DNA from: a virus
DNA length: 23,471 bases
Direction: 5' to 3' (one strand)
Virus record (IMG/VR): IMGVR_UViG_3300025785_000099
Coordinates: 1 to 23,471 of that record
Part shown: positions 6,137-13,483 of the stretch, piece by piece
Layout: the number at the start of each line of letters is the position of its first letter
Numbering within the stretch: the first letter of the stretch is position 1
The notes under the pieces: generated by a model
What the model saw: the letters and a program-made list of their open reading frames with translations, nothing else
Database searches by the model: none
Told to the model about the DNA's origin: nothing
Made by a program: the position numbers and the translations under genes

Positions 6137-7042
6137 ATGTCCGAAAACCAAGCAGGTCAAGTATTGACTAGCGAAAATGCGGCTGAGTTCTATGCACAAA
6201 AACTGGGTTTAGCCCAAGCAAATTCCGAGCCTGTGGCTGTTGTTGAGGAAACTCCAACAGAGCCAGTGTTGGAAGAAGTTAGTGGGAGTGAGCCAGAGGA
6301 AGCGAAAGAGGAAGCCAAGCCAGAGGGTGAACGGAAACAGAATCCGAAACTCGAACGGAGGTTTTCAGAGATTACCAAGCAGCGTGAAGAAGCGCGTAAA
6401 GAAGCGCAACGTGAACGCGAACAAAGGCAAGCTCTGGAAGAACGTTTAGCGGCTCTTGAGAGACAAACACAGCCCCAAAAGGCTGCGCCTGTTGACGAAG
6501 AACCGCAACCTAGCCAGTTTCAGGATGCGTTTGAATATGCGAAGGCTCTTGCAGAGTATTCGACAGAAAAAGCGCTTCAGGAACGAGATAGGCGTGATGC
6601 TGAGGAAAAAGCTGCTGCCCAACGACAAAAAGTTTATGAGACTTGGGGTCAAAAAGTACAGCAAGCCAAAGCAGAACTGCCTGATTTTGACGATATGGTG
6701 GCATCAAGTGACGTAGTTGTAAGCGATTCGGTACGTGATGCAATTCTCGAGAGCGATGTAGGCCCAAAAATCCTGTATCACTTAGCCGAGAACTCAGACC
6801 TCGCCAAAAAGATTGCTGGTATGACGGAAAAAGCCGCCATGAAAGAGTTGGGGAAACTGGAGGCAAGGTTTGAAGCCAAGCCTGAAGAAGTAAAGCCTGT
6901 GGTTAAAAGTAAAGCGCCAGCGCCAATTCAACCGATTCGCACTGCGGCTGGAGTAGCGGATGTGGCTATTGACTCAAACGGTCAATTTCACGGAACTTAC
7001 TCACAGTGGAAAGCAGCACGAAAACAAGGTCGAATTCGTTGA
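6137..7042 (+). CDS. Scaffolding protein
   Basis: A 301-aa protein between portal and coat, the expected place and size for a scaffold (P22 gp8 is 303 aa). It has an acidic, Pro/Glu-rich N-terminal third (PTEPVLEEVSGSEPEEAKEE), a long charged coiled coil (roughly residues 70-115, ERRFSEITKQREEARKEAQR), further helices, a Pro/Lys/Ala linker near 250-265, and a basic C-terminal tail ending SQWKAARKQGRIR. In P22 a basic C-terminal helix-loop-helix of the scaffold binds coat protein, so the tail here probably does the same. Scaffold directs procapsid assembly and leaves before DNA packaging. The call relies on architecture and synteny. GGGAA at 6128-6132 serves as ribosome binding site. Confidence 0.8.
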   Translation: MSENQAGQVLTSENAAEFYAQKLGLAQANSEPVAVVEETPTEPVLEEVSGSEPEEAKEEAKPEGERKQNPKLERRFSEITKQREEARKEAQREREQRQALEERLAALERQTQPQKAAPVDEEPQPSQFQDAFEYAKALAEYSTEKALQERDRRDAEEKAAAQRQKVYETWGQKVQQAKAELPDFDDMVASSDVVVSDSVRDAILESDVGPKILYHLAENSDLAKKIAGMTEKAAMKELGKLEARFEAKPEEVKPVVKSKAPAPIQPIRTAAGVADVAIDSNGQFHGTYSQWKAARKQGRIR

Positions 7043-7068
7043 CAGACCCTTTTTTGTTCATATTTAAT
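7039..7068 (+). promoter_or_regulatory. Candidate promoter of the coat gene
   Basis: TTGACA at 7039-7044 is a perfect -35 hexamer. TTTAAT at 7063-7068, 18 bases downstream, matches the -10 consensus in five of six positions. The -35 overlaps the scaffold stop codon and the element ends 14 bases before the coat ATG; the AAAGGA ribosome binding site lies at 7071-7076. A start near 7075 would give a very short leader that could damage the binding site, so the true start may differ. The position fits a need for high coat expression. Confidence 0.4.
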
Positions 7069-7082
7069 TCAAAGGAAATGAA

Positions 7083-8303
7083 ATGAGTAACCAACTCCTA
7101 ACCATTTCCAAGATCACCAACGAAGCGTTGATGGTCTTGGAGAACGAATTGACTTTCACCTCGGAAGTCGACCGTAACTATGATGACCAATTTGCTGTCG
7201 TTGGCGGCAAAATTGGTAACACCGTGAACGTCCGCCGCCCTGGTCGTTTCATTGGTACTACTGGCCCTGCTTTGAACGTTGAAGATTTCAACGAAACAAG
7301 CGTGCCCGTTACCTTGAGCACACAATTCCACGTTGACACACAGTTCACTACACAAGACTTGGCTTTGTCCTTGGATATGTTCAGTGACCGCGTGTTGAAA
7401 CCCGCTGTGGCTGCTATCGCCAACAAGATTGACCGTGACGGTTTGTCTATGGCTGCGTTGAACACCGCCAACATCGTTGGTACTGCTGGTACGCCTCCTA
7501 CTGGTCTGATTACTTATCTGACTGCTGGCGCTTACCTTGACAGCGAAGGTGCTCCTCGTGATGGTCGCCGTTCTTGCACCGTTGAGCCTTTCACATCTGC
7601 CACCATTGTGGACAGCTTAAAAGGTTTGTTTGTGCCCCAAGAAGCTATCGGCGAACAGTACCGTAAAGGTCTGATGGGTCGTGACTCTGGTGGTATGAAC
7701 TGGAAAATGGATCAAAACGTTGTTAGCCAAACTTTTGGCAACTACAACGGCACTGCAACCATTAACACTTCTACCGACACTGGTATCTTGACCTCTGGTT
7801 GGGCTTCTAGCTCGGTGTTGACCTTGACTAAATCGGGTACGTTCACTCCTAACGTTGGCGACACATTCACTATCGCTAACGTCTATGCAGTCAACCCCCA
7901 AAACCGTCAAGCCTACGGTAGCAACAAACTGCGTAACTTCGTGGTGAAAGCTATCTCTGGTAACAGCGTGACCGTGTCTCCTGCTGTGATCTCCGCTGGT
8001 CAATTCCAGAACGTGAGCATCACATCGGCTGGCGCTTCTGCTGTGACTCCTTTTAACCAAACTGGTGTCGTTTCTCCACAGAACATCATCATGCACCGTA
8101 ATGCTTTTACATTAGCAGTTGCAGACCTCGAGTTACCCGAAGGTGTACATTTTGCTGGTCGTGCTAGTGATAAAGAAATCGGTTTGTCCATGCGTGTAGT
8201 ACGTCAGTATACAATTAATAACGATAGTATTCCTACTCGTTTGGATGTGTTATACGGATGGGCACCTCTGTACCCCGAACTCGCTTGCCGTGTTGCAGCC
8301 TAA
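7083..8303 (+). CDS. Major capsid (coat) protein, P22 gp5 family
   Basis: A 406-aa protein (P22 gp5 is 430 aa). The start MSNQLLTISKITNEALMVLE and the run GNTVNVRRPGRF (46-57) resemble the P22 coat N-arm and early core. The region from about 222 to 340, containing VGDTFTIANVYAVNPQ (258-273) and LRNFVVKA, corresponds to the telokin-like insertion domain of gp5; the HK97-fold core resumes around NAFTLAVADLELPEG (340-354). AAAGGA at 7071-7076 is a strong ribosome binding site; an ATG at 7078 is immediately closed by TGA. Codon use is unusual: no AAT or GTA and one TTA in the first 339 codons, then all three appear repeatedly in the last 67. It forms the icosahedral shell. Confidence 0.93.
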   Translation: MSNQLLTISKITNEALMVLENELTFTSEVDRNYDDQFAVVGGKIGNTVNVRRPGRFIGTTGPALNVEDFNETSVPVTLSTQFHVDTQFTTQDLALSLDMFSDRVLKPAVAAIANKIDRDGLSMAALNTANIVGTAGTPPTGLITYLTAGAYLDSEGAPRDGRRSCTVEPFTSATIVDSLKGLFVPQEAIGEQYRKGLMGRDSGGMNWKMDQNVVSQTFGNYNGTATINTSTDTGILTSGWASSSVLTLTKSGTFTPNVGDTFTIANVYAVNPQNRQAYGSNKLRNFVVKAISGNSVTVSPAVISAGQFQNVSITSAGASAVTPFNQTGVVSPQNIIMHRNAFTLAVADLELPEGVHFAGRASDKEIGLSMRVVRQYTINNDSIPTRLDVLYGWAPLYPELACRVAA

Positions 8304-8326
8304 TCTTCATTAAGGAGTAAATAATC

Positions 8327-8629
8327 ATGGCTTTGACCCCCACCACCTACACCAACAACGGCCCTGCCGTTACAACCAGCCCTCACTATCTGATTGATGG
8401 TGACAGCACAGACGGAACGGCTATCGCCCCTAACGGTGGCAAAGTGTCTTTCTATGGCGTTACCGCTGTGGTTCAACCCACTTCCGCTGGTAACACCACC
8501 ACTACTGCTGCTGGTTCTACTACTGCTGTGTACACCAACACCACCTTCCCAGGTGCGTCTGGCTCAACAGCTTACACAATCGGTGACATTGTTACCGCAT
8601 TGAAAGCTCTTGGTTTGATTGCTGCTTAA
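8327..8629 (+). CDS. Small capsid-associated protein (decoration or head-fibre-like)
   Basis: A 100-aa protein right after the coat gene with a strong AAGGAG at 8312-8317. It is rich in Thr, Ala, Gly and Val. GGKVSFYGVTAVVQPTSAG (37-55) and the ending YTIGDIVTALKALGLIAA (83-100) match a pattern I associate with small phage proteins annotated as head fibre or head decoration, where a short Gly-Val-Pro segment precedes a C-terminal oligomerisation helix. It shares a probable transcript with coat, ended by the terminator at 8651-8675, which suggests it is needed in high copy. A surface decoration role is inference. Confidence 0.6.
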   Translation: MALTPTTYTNNGPAVTTSPHYLIDGDSTDGTAIAPNGGKVSFYGVTAVVQPTSAGNTTTTAAGSTTAVYTNTTFPGASGSTAYTIGDIVTALKALGLIAA

Positions 8630-8650
8630 ATAGCAAAAAAACCAATCAGG

Positions 8651-8675
8651 AAACGCCCTTCATTGGGCGTTTTTT
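8651..8675 (+). terminator. Rho-independent terminator
   Basis: AAACGCCC (8651-8658) pairs perfectly with GGGCGTTT (8665-8672), loop TTCATT, and the 3' side runs into a U-tract through 8675. It is the clearest terminator in the window and lies 22 bases after the stop of the gene following coat. Genes downstream must be served by readthrough or another promoter. Confidence 0.9.
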
Positions 8676-8709
8676 GTATAATCACTTTGTCTTTCTGAAA
8701 GGACGCAAA

Positions 8710-9045
8710 ATGTCATCTACGACCGTAACTCGTGGCAATGCCCATGAGACTTTCTACATCACTCCCACTCTTAACAACGCATCCAATACTTTGGCTGCCA
8801 ACACTACCACCGCTGTGACTTACACAGTGCCTGGCTTGTTGACAACTGATTTTATTGTTGTCCAAGGTGTGATTGGTACTCAAACCGCTGGCGTTATCAT
8901 TGCTGAAGCCGATTGCACTGCTGCTAACACTTTGCAAATCCAGTTTGGCAACTTGACATCAAGCGCTTCTGTTGTGCCTGCTAGTGGTCAATACGTCATC
9001 CAGATTACCCGTCTGGAAGGCCCTGCGCCTGCTACTGCGGTTTAA
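8710..9045 (+). CDS. Small virion-type protein, unknown
   Basis: A 111-aa protein. I chose ATG 8710, with GAAAGGA at 8697-8703; the frame can be extended to a TTG at 8674, but that lies inside the terminator tail. It is Thr/Val/Ala rich and looks all-beta, with alternating hydrophobic strands such as AVTYTVPGL, DFIVVQGVI, LQIQFGNL and QYVIQITRL. It has one Cys (about residue 77) and no membrane segment. The position among coat-proximal small genes suggests a capsid decoration or head-surface protein, and similar beta proteins commonly follow coat genes in environmental phages. No specific family recognised. Confidence 0.6.
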   Translation: MSSTTVTRGNAHETFYITPTLNNASNTLAANTTTAVTYTVPGLLTTDFIVVQGVIGTQTAGVIIAEADCTAANTLQIQFGNLTSSASVVPASGQYVIQITRLEGPAPATAV

Positions 9046-9047
9046 TC

Positions 9048-9398
9048 ATGGCTGGCTCAACCGTACAACGCAATTCGGGTCAAACCGTTGCGTTATCTGT
9101 GACCAACACTGCACACTCTGCTGTTCAGATCGTTGGTAACTACACTAACGACCAAGTGAACTTTGCTTCATTCCTCAATACGGGCACTGCTCCTATTGCG
9201 GTGAAGTTTGGTACAACTTCAAGCGTTGGTGCTCCTACGTTCCCCTCAGACGGAACGAATGGAGACTACGTATTGCCTGCTGGCATGACTTCACCTTTGA
9301 TCTTGGCAACCCCGCAAGCGCCCTTTTACATGACTGCGCTCAGTAATTCGGCTACTGCTGGTTTGCTGTACGTCACTCCTGTGGCAGATCAATCATAA
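9048..9398 (+). CDS. Small virion-type beta protein, unknown
   Basis: A 116-aa protein starting two bases after the previous stop (TAATCATG), with no good ribosome binding site of its own, so it probably depends on translation of the upstream gene. Composition is Thr, Ser, Ala and Val rich, with predicted beta strands (QTVALSVTN, AVQIVGNY, IAVKFGTT) and a C-terminal LLYVTPVADQS. It resembles a small jelly-roll or immunoglobulin-like module, but that is impression only. Together with the preceding 111-aa protein it forms a pair between coat and the large fibre gene. Function unknown; structural role inferred from position. Confidence 0.6.
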   Translation: MAGSTVQRNSGQTVALSVTNTAHSAVQIVGNYTNDQVNFASFLNTGTAPIAVKFGTTSSVGAPTFPSDGTNGDYVLPAGMTSPLILATPQAPFYMTALSNSATAGLLYVTPVADQS

Positions 9399-9407
9399 GA
9401 GGCTTAA

Positions 9408-12170
9408 ATGGCTGACCCCGCAAAAGTAAACGACCAGAATATCTTGCCTGTACAGGCGTTATTCAATCTTGATAACTCATTCAATACGTTTATCGGGCAG
9501 GGTCAGCCCTTTTACGCTACTGTTAACCCGCAACAATCGGGCTTGCAGATTACCAACAGCACGATTGACAGCACGACAATCGGCGCTACTACCCCGTCTA
9601 CTGGGGTTTTTACCAATATTCAGACAACAACAGGGCAAATTACCACATCTCCAAGCGGTAATACAGATATTGTCAACAAAGCCTACGTTGACGCTATTGC
9701 CCAAGGCTTAAACCCTAAACAAGCTGTTAAATGCGCTACGACTGTGAACATTACGCTGTCGGGATTGCAGACCATTGACACTTATTCGGTGCAAGCTGGC
9801 GACCGAGTATTGGTAAAAAATCAAACTACCGCCTCGCAAAACGGCATTTATGTTGCGGCATCGGGCGCTTGGACTCGTGCCACAGACATGGATGTTTGGG
9901 CAGAAGTGCCTGGTGCTTACACGGTTGCTGTATTTGGGTCGGCTAACGCAAATACTGGATGGGTTTCTACATCAGCACAATCTGGCACGATTGGCACAAC
10001 AGCTATCACGTTTGTTCAGTTTTCAGGCTCTGCGACTTACTTTGCTGGCACAGGGCTAACCCTTGCGTCAAACACTTTTAGCATCACAAACACAGGCGTG
10101 ACCGCTTCGACCTATGGTTCAGCGTCTAGCGTCCCTGTTTTGGCGATTAATGCACAAGGTCAAGTAACAAGCGCAACACTGACCTCGATTGCGATTGCTG
10201 CTTCGCAAATCACATCAGGAACTATCGCTAGTTCATTGATTTCAGGCTCTTACACAGGCATCACAGGCGTTGGAACACTTACGGCAGGTACATGGAACGC
10301 TTCAACAATCGGAGTTCCCTACGGCGGCACAGGCGCAACATCCCTAACTGGATATGTGAAAGGGACTGGCACGAGCGCTTTGACAGCGGTGACTTCAATC
10401 CCAAATACGGACATTACTGGTTTGGGGACAATGAGCACACAGAACGCCAATTCTGTGGCTATAACTGGCGGGACGATTTCAGGGCTTTCTAGCCCTATCC
10501 CTGTGGCCTCTGGGGGCACAGGTGCGGCTACCCTATCAGGATATGTATTTGGTAACGGTACAGGCGCTTTTACGGCTTCCTCGACCATTCCTAATACAGC
10601 AATCACTGGCTTGGGAACAATGTCAACCCAAAATGCCAACTCTGTGGCGATTACAGGTGGAACAATTAACGGCGCGTCTATCGGTGCGACCACTCGTTCA
10701 TCTGGCGACTTCACTACTTTGTCGGCTAATTCTGTTACCAGTACAACGCCAGTTTTGTCGTTCAATGCTTCCAACTCTATTGCTTCTTTTGGTAGCACAA
10801 CCGCCAACTCATATAACCAGCTTGTTATTCAAAACAAGAGTACATCTGCTTTTGCTTCAACCAATTACGTTATCTCTAACGACATAGGTACAGATTCATC
10901 GTATTACGGTGAGTTTGGCATGAACTCATCGGTTTACTCATCTGGTACACCTTCTGACTTTTACTCCATCAACAACGGGATTTATTTTTCTGGTCACGAT
11001 GGAGACATTACTTTTGGGTCTGGCAACGGATATAAAAGCTATTTTGCTTGGGGTTCAACAGGCCAATATGCTCATGTAATCAACAGTTCAGGTGCTCTTG
11101 GTTTTTCAACAAACCTTGGAACAACTCCTGCATTAAGTGGAACAACAGGTTACGGCACTTCTGGTCAAGCCTTGGTGACAGGCGGTTCAACCGCTGCGCC
11201 AGCATGGGGCGTGGTTGGCATTAATGGAGGCGGTACAAATGGAACGGCTACTCCTACTGCTGGTGCTGTTCCCTATGGCACTGGTACTGCTTACGCATTT
11301 ACTGCTGCTGGCTCTACTGGACAAGTCTTAACCTCAAATGGTTCTGGCGCTCCAACATGGTCAACGCCCACAGCTTATGCAACAGTTACTGACGACACCA
11401 CCACAAATGCAACTCGTTATCCACTGTTTGCATCCGCTACAAGCGGCAATTTACAAACTGAGTACACAAGCTCCACCAAGTACCAATACAACCCTTCTAC
11501 TGGCGTATTGACAGCCACAGGGTTTAGCGGCTCTGGCGCTTCTTTGACTAGTCTGACTGCTGGTAACTTGACAGGCACAATTCCAAGCGCTGTCCTTGGT
11601 AACTCTACGGTCTACATTGGAACGACAGCGATTGCTCTTAACCGAGCAAGCGCCAGCCAGACCTTAACAGGAACAAGTATTGACGGTAACGCTGGAACTG
11701 CAACCACAGCGACCACAGCAACAAACGCCACAAATACCGCAACCACTGATGACACATCAACTAATGCGACTGTTTATCCTGTTTGGAAAACAAATACAAC
11801 AGGTAATTTGCCTGAATACACATCATCAACCAAACTCAAATTTAATCCAAGTACAGGCGTTTTGACTTCTGTCGGTACGGTTATCAGTTCCGATAAAAGA
11901 CTTAAAAGAAACATTGTTTCTATTGATAAAACGCTTGATAAAGTCATGTTGTTAAACCCTGTGACATACAACAGATTAGACAACGACAACAATGAAATCG
12001 GTTTTATTGCTCAAGAAGTTCAAAAGATCATCCCCGAGGTGGTAGATGATTCTGGTGAATATTTGGGAATTGCTTATGCAAACCTTGTCCCTGTGCTTGT
12101 TAAAGCTATTCAAGAGCAACAAAAAATGATTGAAAAAATGGCAGGAAAATTAGCGGCTTTTGGTCTTTGA
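9408..12170 (+). CDS. Tail fibre with C-terminal S74 chaperone domain
   Basis: A 920-aa protein, low in complexity and rich in Thr, Ser, Gly and Ala. Residues 88-207 contain a module common in phage fibres: DIVNKAYVDAIAQGLNPKQA, GDRVLVKNQT and QNGIYVA. Residues 306-431 are two copies of a 63-residue GGTG-type repeat; two copies of a TNAT..YP...NPSTGVL module follow at about 661-706 and 780-822. The last 96 residues form an intramolecular chaperone of the endosialidase type (peptidase S74), with SDKRLK at 828-833 giving the Ser828/Lys833 dyad known to self-cleave in that family. The fibre should trimerise and release its chaperone after folding, then contact the host surface. AAGAGG precedes the ATG. 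Receptor specificity cannot be read. Confidence 0.88.
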   Translation: MADPAKVNDQNILPVQALFNLDNSFNTFIGQGQPFYATVNPQQSGLQITNSTIDSTTIGATTPSTGVFTNIQTTTGQITTSPSGNTDIVNKAYVDAIAQGLNPKQAVKCATTVNITLSGLQTIDTYSVQAGDRVLVKNQTTASQNGIYVAASGAWTRATDMDVWAEVPGAYTVAVFGSANANTGWVSTSAQSGTIGTTAITFVQFSGSATYFAGTGLTLASNTFSITNTGVTASTYGSASSVPVLAINAQGQVTSATLTSIAIAASQITSGTIASSLISGSYTGITGVGTLTAGTWNASTIGVPYGGTGATSLTGYVKGTGTSALTAVTSIPNTDITGLGTMSTQNANSVAITGGTISGLSSPIPVASGGTGAATLSGYVFGNGTGAFTASSTIPNTAITGLGTMSTQNANSVAITGGTINGASIGATTRSSGDFTTLSANSVTSTTPVLSFNASNSIASFGSTTANSYNQLVIQNKSTSAFASTNYVISNDIGTDSSYYGEFGMNSSVYSSGTPSDFYSINNGIYFSGHDGDITFGSGNGYKSYFAWGSTGQYAHVINSSGALGFSTNLGTTPALSGTTGYGTSGQALVTGGSTAAPAWGVVGINGGGTNGTATPTAGAVPYGTGTAYAFTAAGSTGQVLTSNGSGAPTWSTPTAYATVTDDTTTNATRYPLFASATSGNLQTEYTSSTKYQYNPSTGVLTATGFSGSGASLTSLTAGNLTGTIPSAVLGNSTVYIGTTAIALNRASASQTLTGTSIDGNAGTATTATTATNATNTATTDDTSTNATVYPVWKTNTTGNLPEYTSSTKLKFNPSTGVLTSVGTVISSDKRLKRNIVSIDKTLDKVMLLNPVTYNRLDNDNNEIGFIAQEVQKIIPEVVDDSGEYLGIAYANLVPVLVKAIQEQQKMIEKMAGKLAAFGL
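10323..10700 (+). repeat. Tandem 189-bp repeat coding two 63-aa fibre units
   Basis: Unit 1 is 10323-10511 and unit 2 is 10512-10700, in frame. Both begin GGTGA.(S/T)L(T/S)GYV and share the identical run TMSTQNANSVAITGGTI near the end, while many synonymous positions differ at the DNA level, so selection appears to act on the protein. Such GGTG units are typical of beta-structured fibre shafts. Confidence 0.85.
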
Positions 12171-12181
12171 TTGGAGTAAAT

Positions 12182-12496
12182 ATGGAATTTAACTGGAAAA
12201 TTCTGGAAGTCAAAGCCGCAGATGGCTTGATTACAGAAGCCAAATATCATGTAAAAGCTGTTGACGGTGACTATTCTGTGGACACTGAAGGTTATTGGCG
12301 ATTTGGAGATCCTGTTTTGACCAAGCCTTACGCCGAAGTCACCGAGAAAGATGTGATTGCTTGGGTTAAAGAAGATGCTACCCAACACGGCGAAAATATC
12401 ATAGAATCACGCCTAGCGCAACAGCTTGCCAACATGGAACAAAAAACCGTGTTGCCGCCTTGGGTTGCCCAAGTTTTCACACCAAATTTGGGTTAA
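12182..12496 (+). CDS. Fibre-associated small protein (paralogue of the 14696 gene)
   Basis: A 104-aa protein. ATG 12182 is chosen because GGAG at 12172-12175 lies correctly upstream; a TTG at 12167 is in frame but has no support. Landmarks are FNWKILEV at the start, YHVKAVDGD, YAEVTEKDVIAWV near the middle, and VLPPWVAQ close to the C-terminus. The order W-x-I / V-D-G / TE-DVI-W / LPPW is shared with the 107-aa protein at 14696, which also follows an S74 fibre. Comparable small proteins are common beside tail fibres in marine and freshwater phages (I recall them under a DUF name near 7936, not verified). A role in fibre assembly or attachment is inferred only from this pairing. Confidence 0.7.
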   Translation: MEFNWKILEVKAADGLITEAKYHVKAVDGDYSVDTEGYWRFGDPVLTKPYAEVTEKDVIAWVKEDATQHGENIIESRLAQQLANMEQKTVLPPWVAQVFTPNLG

Positions 12497-12499
12497 ATC

Positions 12500-13471
12500 A
12501 TGGCTGTACCATTTGACATCATCAGCAGAGCATTAAAAGACATCGGCGCTTTGGAGGCGGGGGAATCTCCTACTCCAGAAGCAGCCGCAGATGCTTTTGA
12601 TATGCTCAACGATATGATTGACCAATGGTCAAACGAAGATATGATGGTTTTCTACAAAACCGAGATCGTATTTCCGATTGTGCCTGGTCAAACGCAATAC
12701 ACCATCGGCCCTACTGGTAACATCAACGCCAGCTTTACAGGGTCTATCACTGGCAACGTCTTGACCGTCACAGGCATCAACTCTGGTGCTATTAACCTGA
12801 ATCAGTATCTTAGTGGCTCAGGCATCACGGCAGGAACTCGCATTGTTGGCTTTCTGACAGGCGCAGGCAACAACGTGAATGAAGTTGGCACATACCAATT
12901 GAACGTCAGCCAGACCGTTGCATCCACCACCATTACGGGGTATTACGAGCGACCATTGGCAATTGATTCGTCTTTTGTACGTATTAACACTAATTCTAAT
13001 GGTGTGCCAATTGTCAATGGCGGTCTAGATTACCCTGTTGCAATCTTGAATCTTGAAGATTACGAGATGATTGGCCTCAAGACGTTGAATGGCCCTTGGC
13101 CTAAAGCTGTTTACTACCAGCCAACAGAGATTCTTGGGAATATTTATGTGTGGCCTAACCCTTCTCAGGGTGAGATGCACATCTTTGCCAACCAAATCTT
13201 TGCTCGATACAACACTTACTTTGACAACTTAGCATTGCCACAAGGCTATACAAACGCCCTGCGCTGGTGTTTGGCTGAACGCCTGATGCCTATGTACGGC
13301 AAAGCAAGTGCTACTCAAATTCAAATGATTAATGCGTTTGCATCGCAGGCTAAAGCTACGGTAAAACGCACAAACATGAAACCACCGCAAGTCTCTCGCT
13401 ACCCTGATTCGCTGCTTGTCGGCAAGTCTAAGGACGCTGGTTGGATTTTAAGTGGTGGATTCTTTAGATAA
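12500..13471 (+). CDS. P22 gp4-like tail accessory factor with inserted beta domain
   Basis: A 323-aa protein. The N-terminal MAVPFDIISRALKDIGALEA, then ADAFDMLNDMIDQWSNE, resembles the P22 gp4 family, whose twelve copies bind the portal and form the head-to-tail adaptor. P22 gp4 has 166 residues, and part of the extra length here is an insert at about 78-147 starting FTGSITGNVLTVTGINSG and ending NVSQTVASTTITG, a Gly/Thr-rich beta module. The family sequence resumes with a proline/aromatic beta region and the helical end ALRWCLAERLMPMYG (253-267). The same module occurs twice in the gp10-like protein at 15028. No strong ribosome binding site is seen; the start is three bases after the previous stop. 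Confidence 0.75.
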   Translation: MAVPFDIISRALKDIGALEAGESPTPEAAADAFDMLNDMIDQWSNEDMMVFYKTEIVFPIVPGQTQYTIGPTGNINASFTGSITGNVLTVTGINSGAINLNQYLSGSGITAGTRIVGFLTGAGNNVNEVGTYQLNVSQTVASTTITGYYERPLAIDSSFVRINTNSNGVPIVNGGLDYPVAILNLEDYEMIGLKTLNGPWPKAVYYQPTEILGNIYVWPNPSQGEMHIFANQIFARYNTYFDNLALPQGYTNALRWCLAERLMPMYGKASATQIQMINAFASQAKATVKRTNMKPPQVSRYPDSLLVGKSKDAGWILSGGFFR

Positions 13472-13483
13472 AAAGGACTAGAA

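Noticed and set aside
7617-8096. A 159-codon minus-strand frame under the coat gene
   Set aside because: Antisense of biased coat codons, with no start context or family resemblance. Its end near 8096 follows from the change in codon use at 8100.
8677-8682. TATAAT directly after the terminator
   Set aside because: The -35 position at 8654-8659 reads CGCCCT within the terminator stem and there is no extended -10 TGn, so it is not listed as a promoter.
10319-10807. A 162-codon minus-strand frame under the large fibre
   Set aside because: The Pro/Val/Ala repeats are the complement of the Gly/Thr fibre repeats; no independent evidence of a gene.
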